From Bacteroidota bacterium (GTDB taxonomy: Bacteria > Bacteroidota > Bacteroidia > 2-12-FULL-35-15): 5,549 nt of DNA. The translations under genes and the position numbers were made by a program. Position 1 is the stretch's first letter. Each line of letters begins with the position of its first letter. The stretch is from NCBI GenBank assembly GCA_021413595.1, contig JAIOQD010000524.1, positions 1 through 5,549 on the forward strand, written 5' to 3'. The notes under the pieces were generated by a model. The model had not been told where the DNA came from, did not search any database, and was given only the letters and a program-made list of their open reading frames with translations. This document shows, in pieces, positions 1 to 5,549 of the stretch.

Positions 1-1
1 T

Positions 2-1359
2 CAAGACATTGGTGCAACTTCATTAATTGCTCCTACCAGTCCTCTTTGTGCTGCGATCAATCAATCGGTTGTTGTAAGTATAAAAAACTTTAACGCTGGC
101 ACCATTGATTTTACAGTAGATACTGTTGTTGTAACCGTTGAAATAACAGGTGCAAGTACACAAACATTCACCGATACCGTATATTCGGGAACTCTCGCTT
201 TCGATTCGGTACAAAATGTTACTGTAACTGCGCTTTGTGACCTAAGCACTGTTGGTACCCACATATTCAAAACCTATACCTCTATCCTGTCGAATGATGC
301 AGACGACCTTAACGACACATTAGCGGCAGTAAACATTGTTGTAAATCCGGTACCGGCAACCCCAACCATCACTGCTTACGGAGCTATCACCTTTTGTGAA
401 GGCGACAGCGTACTTTTAGTTTCGAGCAGTGCAACTGCAAATGTATGGACTGGTGGAACAACTAATGATTCACTTTATGTTCCAATTTCAGGTCCTTATT
501 CAGTAACAGTATCCAACGGAAGTTGTTCTGCAACATCCACTGTTACCACGGTTACGCAACCGATACATTAACGGTAACGGTAACTATGGCTGGTTGCTCA
601 ACGATGTCTGACACAACAATAATAACAGTAAACCCATACCCGGCAATGCCTGTTATCACAACTTCGGATACAGTTGTATTCTGTATGGGTGAGAATGTAA
701 TACTTTATTCAAGCAGCTCTGTTGGTAATATGTGGACAGGTGGAAGTACAGGCGACTCACTTATTGTTTCTGATTCGGGTGCTTATTCTGTTACAGTAAC
801 AATTGGTGGCTGTTCTACCGTTTCCACAGACACTACAGTTACTGTAAATCCATTACCAACAGTAACTTTAGCTTCTTTTACCACTACTCCATGTTCGGAT
901 GATGCTCCATTTGCTTTAGTAGGAGGTTTACCTGCCGGTGGAACTTATTCAGGAATAGGTGTTACAAGCGGAACCACTTTTAATCCGGGGAGTGCAGGAG
1001 CTATTCAAGGGGTTACTTATACGTATATTGATCTTAATGGCTGCGCCAACGTGGCAACAAGTAATATGACTGTTGTTTTTTGTACCGGAATTGAAGAATA
1101 TACTTCCGAAAATGTTAGTGTTTACCCTAACCCAACAACAACCGGAATTTTTAATATTACTCTCAGAAATGCAAGCTCTACTGAAATGATGATCAGTATT
1201 ATAGATATACAAGGGAAAGAAGTGTACAAAGCTTTAGAAAAAAATATTTCGGCTGATTACAAAAAAGAAATTAACATAATGCACCTTGCAAAAGGTATCT
1301 ACTACATCAAATTGAGCACGGATGTTGAGGTAAAAATTCAAAAATTAATTGTTGAGTAG
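2..1359 (+). pseudogene. Ig-like repeat surface protein with T9SS type A sorting domain, 5'-truncated and frameshifted
   Basis: The start lies upstream of the window. Frame 2 is open from base 2 to a TAA at 569-571; the protein then continues in frame 1 to a TAG at 1357-1359. Visible order: a CARDB/Fn-like beta domain (2-343, beginning DIGATSLIAP), Ig-like unit A (344-556), a remnant of a further unit (about 557-630), unit B (631-846), a Cys-containing beta domain with GGTYSGIGV (853-1083), and a T9SS type A sorting domain (1111-1356) with SVYPNP, IIDIQGKEV, GIYYIKL and a KLIVE end. Known of the family: such proteins are exported by Sec, then T9SS, and anchored or released at the cell surface. 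Inference: adhesin or matrix-type protein; no enzyme motif is seen. Apart from the single break both frames are stop-free, so this may be a recent lesion or an assembly error. Translated as it stands, the product would stop at 569 and lose its sorting domain. Confidence 0.85.
344..846 (+). repeat. Tandem Ig-like protein repeats (units A and B plus a remnant)
   Basis: Unit A (344-556) and unit B (631-846, 72 codons) share the same layout: NP-x-P-A-x-P start, FC-x-G, SSS, WTGG, DSL, SG-x-YSVTV, G-x-CS and a Thr/Val-rich end. By eye about 41 of 71 aligned residues are identical. Between them, about 557-630 encodes only the last third of another unit (ATDTL, then TVTMAGCS and a TVNP end). It lacks the FC-x-G to WTGG part and also the SG-x-YS strand. 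The units are diverged at DNA level, so any duplication is old. Such modules usually act as spacers or binding domains in Bacteroidota surface proteins. Confidence 0.8.
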
Positions 1360-1442
1360 ATCTTGTTTGAGTTTTAAATGATTAATTTTCAAGTAAATAC
1401 AGACTTCTACAATACTTAATCTTGATTTATCCAATTTAGAAG

Positions 1443-1503
1443 GAAGGGTAGTTTTTTATTGAATTCCCCTTTCTGTTATTCTTTTTCAAAGAGAATACCC
1501 TTC
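1443..1503. other. Weak interrupted inverted repeat in the 247-bp spacer
   Basis: GAAGGGTA at 1443-1450 is exactly complementary to TACCCTTC at 1496-1503, with a 45-base gap. An A/T-rich 9-bp stem with one G-U pair and a 3-base loop sits at 1477-1497 and partly overlaps the right arm. It could end transcription of the upstream gene, but it lacks the compact GC stem plus T-run of a standard intrinsic terminator. The rest of 1360-1606 holds no gene and no clear Bacteroidota promoter (TAnnTTTG). Confidence 0.2.
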
Positions 1504-1606
1504 TCAATGTAGATTAACCGCCAATAAAAAACGGAGCCTCAGGCGGGATGCTGAAAGAACTAAAATTATTTTATTAAAAAATAAATAACTATTAAAATAA
1601 TATCAA

Positions 1607-2935
1607 ATGAATAACCCTACATCTTATACCAAGAACAGCAATTTTCAAAAACCAGGGGCCATTTTTAAAAAAATGCTTTTTGCAATCGTTTTACTTATAT
1701 TTCCCGCTTTAACTCCTATTTTTGCCCAAATAGTTGTTACAGCTCCATCATTAACAGTAGCAGCCTGTCCTGCATTTCCAACCAGCGCAGGTACATTGGG
1801 AGATCTTGTAATCACAGAAACTTTGGTAGATGATATTTCCGGTTCTGGAACAGTGATCCTTAGCGCACCAACTAATTTCGAGTTTACTTCTGCAGGAACA
1901 GCCTCAGCAACGGGTACTGAAATAACCGGAGTTTCTGTGGTTCTTGACAATGCAACCACACTTACTCTTACTTTTACTGTTAGCGGACTTATCGAACTAA
2001 ACGCTATTACATTGAGCGGTATTCAGGCAATTGGAATTAATGCAGCTACCCCTGCAAGTAATATTACACATACTGGAGGAACAGCTACATTTAACATAAA
2101 TGTTAACGTTGCTATTCATGCAATACTCACATCTACCTTAAGTCCTGTTTTAAGCAGTACATTAAGCCCTGACTCAATATGCAGCGGTACAGCATTTAGT
2201 TATACTCCTACAAGTGCAGCAACAGGAGCAACTTTTACCTGGACAAGACCAGTAGTAGTTGGTATAAGCAACCTTGCTGGTAATGGTACAGATAATCCGA
2301 ATGAAACACTTACCAATTCAACATCCGATTCGGTATTCGTACTATATATTTATTCTGTTACAGCTAACGGCTGCACCAACCCGGATACCGACAGTGTAAT
2401 TGTTGAAGTAAATGCTTTATCTACTTCCAGCTCGTCTGCAACGGCCGACCCCAATCCGGTTTTACCTGGCGACTCCACATTGTTAACTCAAACTGGAGGA
2501 TCACTTGGAACTGACGCTATATACAATTGGTATTCGGGCACCTGTGGTGGAACGCTTGTTGGGACAGGAGATTCAATTTATGTAACCCCTTCTGCATTGA
2601 CCACCTATTTTGTAAGGGCAGAAGGTACGTGTAACACCACATCCTGCGTATCAGTTTTGGTAGATCAAATTTCCGGAATTATAGAAAAAAATAGGATTTC
2701 AGGCATTACCGTTTTTCCAAATCCTTTTGCATCACAAACAACCATTTCATTTACAAAAGAACTAAAAAATGCAACACTAAAAATTGTTGATGTTTTAGGT
2801 AAAGAGGTTAAAGTCATTGAGGTTTCAGGAAATCAGTTAATACTCAGAAAAGGAGAATTAAGGGCTGGGGTTTATTTTATTCAGATTATTTTAGAAAAAG
2901 AACTGATTGCTAACCAAAAAGTTGTTATTCAATAG
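1607..2935 (+). CDS. T9SS type A sorting domain-containing secreted adhesin-like protein
   Basis: This is a complete 442-residue protein. ATG 1607 is the first possible start because an in-frame TAA lies at 1598-1600. It gives a long n-region ending FKK (20-22), a hydrophobic core (24-36) and a likely signal peptidase I site IFA|Q41. ATG 1673 (Met23) would drop both lysines and is less likely. The leader is A/T-rich with no Shine-Dalgarno. Domains: an N-terminal beta domain (about 44-165; GDLVITE, NFEFTSAGTAS), a duplicated octapeptide (174-189), a PKD-like domain (about 190-269; ICSGTAFSYTPTSA, FTWTR, NETLTN), an Ig-like domain (about 277-352; NWYSGTCGGTLVG, TTYFVRAEG), and a T9SS type A sorting domain (364-442; VFPNPF, IVDVLGKEV, AGVYFIQI, KVVIQ end). 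Known of the family: export by Sec then T9SS. Inference: a surface or released binding protein; the ligand cannot be told. It stands 247 bp from the upstream gene and 660 bp from the next, so is probably transcribed alone. Confidence 0.9.
   Translation: MNNPTSYTKNSNFQKPGAIFKKMLFAIVLLIFPALTPIFAQIVVTAPSLTVAACPAFPTSAGTLGDLVITETLVDDISGSGTVILSAPTNFEFTSAGTASATGTEITGVSVVLDNATTLTLTFTVSGLIELNAITLSGIQAIGINAATPASNITHTGGTATFNINVNVAIHAILTSTLSPVLSSTLSPDSICSGTAFSYTPTSAATGATFTWTRPVVVGISNLAGNGTDNPNETLTNSTSDSVFVLYIYSVTANGCTNPDTDSVIVEVNALSTSSSSATADPNPVLPGDSTLLTQTGGSLGTDAIYNWYSGTCGGTLVGTGDSIYVTPSALTTYFVRAEGTCNTTSCVSVLVDQISGIIEKNRISGITVFPNPFASQTTISFTKELKNATLKIVDVLGKEVKVIEVSGNQLILRKGELRAGVYFIQIILEKELIANQKVVIQ
2126..2173 (+). 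repeat. 24-nt tandem duplication inside the adhesin-like gene
   Basis: Two consecutive 24-nt units (2126-2149 and 2150-2173) encode LTSTLSPV and LSSTLSPD, residues 174-189, just before the PKD-like domain. The copies differ at several third positions, so the duplication is not recent. It lengthens the linker between the N-terminal beta domain and the PKD-like domain. Confidence 0.7.
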
Positions 2936-3049
2936 AAAGGTATAGTTTAATGCGGTTTTCCCTCCGGTATTTTTAGAGTGGCAGTCCTATGCTCCAGCAG
3001 CGAGTGAAATATTGATAGAAATTATATCAACCTGCCTTTAAATCCCCCC

Positions 3050-3073
3050 AATAGGCGAAATATTTCGCTCATT
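3050..3073. repeat. 24-bp near-perfect palindrome
   Basis: The core GCGAAATATTTCGC (3055-3068 within one base) is a perfect two-fold palindrome. Extended outwards by five bases on each side it keeps AAT/ATT ends, with one G-U type pair and one mismatch. It has no loop, so symmetric protein binding fits better than an RNA hairpin. It lies about 115 bp after the adhesin stop codon and 520 bp before the protease start, which is far for a simple operator. No regulator can be named. Confidence 0.45.
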
Positions 3074-3163
3074 CGGAGCTAAAAAATTGGTAATATGCAT
3101 TCCCTACAAAGGTTTAGCCACTTCTGTGGCCAGTAAAGGCTTACCATCAGGTTAAAAGCATTG

Positions 3164-3207
3164 CTCATGTTGAATTTGTTTCAACATCAATGAGATTCCG
3201 AAACAAG
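3164..3207. repeat. Partial REP-like extragenic palindromic element
   Basis: A perfect 8-bp stem ATGTTGAA/TTCAACAT (3167-3174 with 3180-3187) encloses the loop TTTGT. It is followed by CAATGAGATTCCGAAACAAG, ending at 3207. This matches, from memory, a dispersed intergenic element of many Bacteroidota genomes: one hairpin of the form TCATGCTGAACTTGTTTCAG, then a second starting GAGATCCTGAAACAAG. Here the first hairpin is kept with compensating changes on both arms, while the second lacks its right arm, which is replaced by an A-run. Its function is unknown; REP-like elements are usually moved by RAYT-type transposases, none of which is present here. Confidence 0.5.
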
Positions 3208-3595
3208 CCAAAAAAAACGTTTTTTCAATACCTCCTAAGCGGTCAATGTCATTTGTTCTCCCTGCTTTATACCCGCTTTTCTGATTCTGCCGTAAAATCA
3301 GTCCTTTGGGGAGGGTTGTATTTTGGTTTTAAAAAATAATTAAATTAGGCAATTGCTTACAATCGTTTTAAATATACACTCTAGGCTAAAGCGTGCGAAG
3401 GTCATACTAGGTCTATCGAAGGCTGCAACAGATTTTTTTTCTTGAAAAATGAAATTATTGAGCGGAATCGAGAAATCGTGGGAAGCTAGAAACTGTTTTG
3501 AATAAAATTTAAGCAGATTTAATGATAGAAAAATTGACATTTTTATAAATAAATATCCGTAAATTGCAGTATCATAAAACTAAATACTTCAATAA

Positions 3596-5549
3596 ATGAT
3601 AAAATTGAAACAATCATTGGTCGTAATTGTCTTTATCGTTATTGGCATATACAATGTGTTTTCTCAATCCATTAATTCTGACAATAAATATACCGGGTCA
3701 AGCTTTAAAATGCCTGAAAACATTAAATCAGGTGATTATATAGAAAAAACGGTAATTATAAAAGTAAAGCCTCAATTTCGCTCAATTTGCTTATCCGATA
3801 AAATTGAAAACGAATTATTTAAATCTTTATTTAATAGCATCCAGGGAAATAGTCTGGTAAAGAAATTCCCACACACCAAAGCACCCGAACGACTTGTAAA
3901 TGAAAGGGGAGAGCGTTTGGCTGATCTAACATTGATCTATGAATTTAGTTATGCAGCATCCTTTTCATTAGAAAAAGTGATCAGTAAATTTTTAGCATTA
4001 CAGTTATTTGAATATGCTGAGCCTCATTACCTTCCTCAGCTATGTTATACGCCTAACCGGAGTGGAACCGAATCACCCTGATTTAAAAAACAATATTAAG
4101 CATAATTATGCTGATATAATTGGAGGGGGTGATACAGACAGTGATGGTTATACTGATAATTTTTCGGGGTGGGATTTGGGAGAAAATGATAATGACCCTA
4201 CTTACAATTCAAATTCACATGGTGTGCATGTTTCGGGGATTGCAGCAGCATCGGTTGATAACGCAACAGGCGTGGCAGGTATAGGTTTTAAATGTAAATT
4301 TTTGCCCATCAAAATTACCGATGCCGGAGGGGTTCTCACAAAATCGTATGAAGCCATTACGTATGCCGCTGACCATGGCTGCTCGGTTATTAATTGTTCC
4401 TGGGGTGGAGCTGGTGGCGGGCAATTGGGGCAAGATGTAATTGACTATGCCACAATAAATAAAAACGCTCTGGTTATTGGTGCTGCAGGAAATAATGGAA
4501 TAGATGAAGCATTTTATCCTGCGGCTTATAAGTATGTTATTAGCGTGGCAAATACAAAGAGTGATGATAGACGTTCTACTTCTTCTAATTTTAATTATAC
4601 CGTTGATGTATGTGCCCCGGGCGAAAGCATTAACTCCACTTATCCTGTAAACGGGTATTCATCGCAAACCGGTACATCCATGTCGGCACCATGTGTATCA
4701 GGCGCAGCTGCAATCATTAAATCTTTTTATCCATCCTATACTGCTTTGCAGGTTGGGGAGCGTTTAAAAGTTACCTGTGATAATATCTATCCCTTAATGA
4801 GTCCTATTTATGCAAACAAATTAGGTAACGGACGTATTAATTTATTTAAAGCGTTAACAGCAGCATCATCACCATCTGTAATGATGACGCAGCGAAATTA
4901 TACCGACAATAATGATGATACTTTTGTAATTGGTGATACATTGCGTGTAACCGGCAATTTCATTAACTACCTTGGACCAACCACCAATCTTACAGTTACA
5001 CTTTCCTCTACTTCATCCTATGTAAGCATTCTTGATGGGACCACCACCTTGGGTGCATTAAGTACACTTGGAGTGGCTAATAATAATACGGATGCTTATA
5101 CAGTAAAAATACTTTCTACTGCCCCGGCAAATCAGGCGGTACTGTTTAAACTCGCCTACTCCGATCCTGCCACATCTTATGTTGCATATGAATTTTTCAC
5201 TGTTATTGTAAACGTGGATTATATCAACATTACTATCAATGATGTGCAAACTACCATAAGCAGTGGCGGACGTATCGGATACAGCCAGAACAGCCAGGCT
5301 GGCGGTTTAGGATTCAAATACATGAGCGGTGGAACTATTTTATATGAAGCAGGTTTAATGATCGGTGTAAGCGATACTAAGGTTTCAGATGCCATAAGAA
5401 GCATTTCAACGCCTGAAGCTGATTTTCAATCGGTAGTTGCAGCACGCAACATAGTACCTGCTGTTTTTTCTGAATTTGATGTGGATGGAACCTTTAAATA
5501 TAATCTTGCTACTTCACCCTTACCTATTACAGTTCATCATAGGGCATTT
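3596..5549 (+). pseudogene. S8 family (subtilisin-like) serine protease, probable T9SS cargo; catalytic Asp block lost, frame broken, 3' end outside window
   Basis: ATG 3596 is fixed by an in-frame TAA directly before it (3593-3595). Residues 1-23 form a signal peptide (K3, K5, hydrophobic 8-19, VFS|Q24). Residues 47-154 look like a protease propeptide (TVIIKVKP, LTLIYEFSY, YAEPHYLPQL, CYTPN). Frame 2 stops at 4079-4081. The protease continues in frame 3 from about 4056 as TGVEPNHPDLKNN and stays open to the window end. His is at 4218-4220 (SHGVHVSG), the oxyanion Asn at 4491-4493 (GAAGNNG) and Ser at 4677-4679 (GTSMSAP). The Asp that should precede TGV, and roughly 35-45 codons before it, are absent. 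The catalytic domain ends near 4860 (LGNGRINLFKAL). A beta-rich region follows, with GDTLRVTGNF and a GRIGY...GLGFKYMSGG stretch. A sorting domain would be expected beyond the window. As read, the enzyme is inactive and not produced in one piece. Confidence 0.85.

Larger units (their letters stand above)
2936..3595. other. 660-bp gene-free spacer with several inverted repeats
   Basis: No reading frame here looks like a real protein. The longest, a 66-codon minus-strand frame at 3340-3540, has no recognisable motif. What can be seen: a 6-bp stem TTGATA/TATCAA (3012-3017 with 3025-3030), a 24-bp near-perfect palindrome (3050-3073), a tetraloop hairpin GCCAC-TTCT-GTGGC (3117-3130), a REP-like hairpin element (3164-3207), and an A-tract/T-tract palindrome around CG (3212-3225). 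The last 250 bp is very A/T-rich and presumably holds the promoter of the protease gene, but no good TAnnTTTG match was found. The part nearest the adhesin stop codon shows no convincing terminator. Confidence 0.6.

Noticed and set aside
548..571. Programmed ribosomal frameshift in the first gene
   Set aside because: There is no slippery heptamer and no clear downstream structure. The repeat alignment shows missing sequence, so a deletion or assembly error explains it better.
949..1212. 87-codon minus-strand frame opposite the first gene
   Set aside because: It lies antisense to the well-supported GGTYSGIGV and sorting-domain coding sequence; it is a shadow frame.
1645..1959. 104-codon minus-strand frame opposite the adhesin-like gene
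   Set aside because: It is antisense to the signal peptide and N-terminal domain, and its composition mirrors the Thr/Val-rich sense strand.
2936..3320. Remnant transposase or insertion sequence in the spacer
   Set aside because: No transposase motif could be read in any frame, and no terminal inverted repeats or target duplications were found. Only short hairpins are visible.
3340..3540. 66-codon minus-strand reading frame in the long spacer
   Set aside because: There is no recognisable motif and no plausible leader, the region is very A/T-rich, and its start would sit in the likely promoter region of the protease gene. Chance frames of this size are common here.
3534..3567. Promoter for the protease gene: TTG at 3534-3536 and TAAATTGC at 3560-3567
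   Set aside because: The 23-bp spacing is at the edge for Bacteroidota promoters, and the second box misses two of the six fixed bases of TAnnTTTG. Such matches are frequent in A/T-rich DNA.
4050..4081. Programmed frameshift in the S8 gene
   Set aside because: Shifting frame at CCTAACCGGA would not restore the missing Asp block, and no slippery motif is present.
1..5549. tRNA, rRNA, CRISPR array, toxin-antitoxin or other defence system
   Set aside because: No cloverleaf, rRNA signature, regularly spaced direct repeats or defence-protein motifs were seen. Everything supported is T9SS cargo or spacer.

Overview
The window looks like chromosomal DNA (or a metagenomic contig) from a Bacteroidota species. 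It is A/T-rich, its genes lack Shine-Dalgarno leaders, and all three protein genes are large exported proteins of the type IX secretion system (T9SS) kind. Two end in a recognisable type A C-terminal sorting domain; the third runs off the window before its C-terminus. Nothing visible places it below phylum level.

Layout, all on the + strand. (1) 2-1359: the 3' part of a multi-domain surface protein with Ig-like repeats and a T9SS sorting domain. Its frame is broken once, near 548-571, where a third repeat unit has lost most of its length. (2) 1360-1606: a 247-bp spacer with only a weak inverted repeat. (3) 1607-2935: an intact 442-residue secreted adhesin-like protein with signal peptide, N-terminal beta domain, PKD-like domain, Ig-like domain and T9SS sorting domain. 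(4) 2936-3595: 660 bp with no credible gene but several inverted repeats, including a partial copy of what looks like a dispersed Bacteroidota extragenic repeat at 3164-3207. (5) 3596 to the window end: an S8 (subtilisin-like) serine protease with signal peptide and propeptide. The block that should carry the catalytic Asp is missing, and the frame changes at that point (4055-4058). The His, oxyanion Asn and Ser motifs and a long beta-rich C-terminal part follow in the new frame.

The proteins would share an export route: Sec across the inner membrane, then T9SS across the outer membrane to the surface or medium. Nothing shows that they work as one complex, and the wide spacers suggest separate transcription units. 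The T9SS machinery itself is not in the window. I see no convincing new system. The points most worth a second look are the two deletion-type junctions in otherwise stop-free genes (real gene decay, repeat-driven variation, or assembly error) and the structured spacer at 2936-3595.
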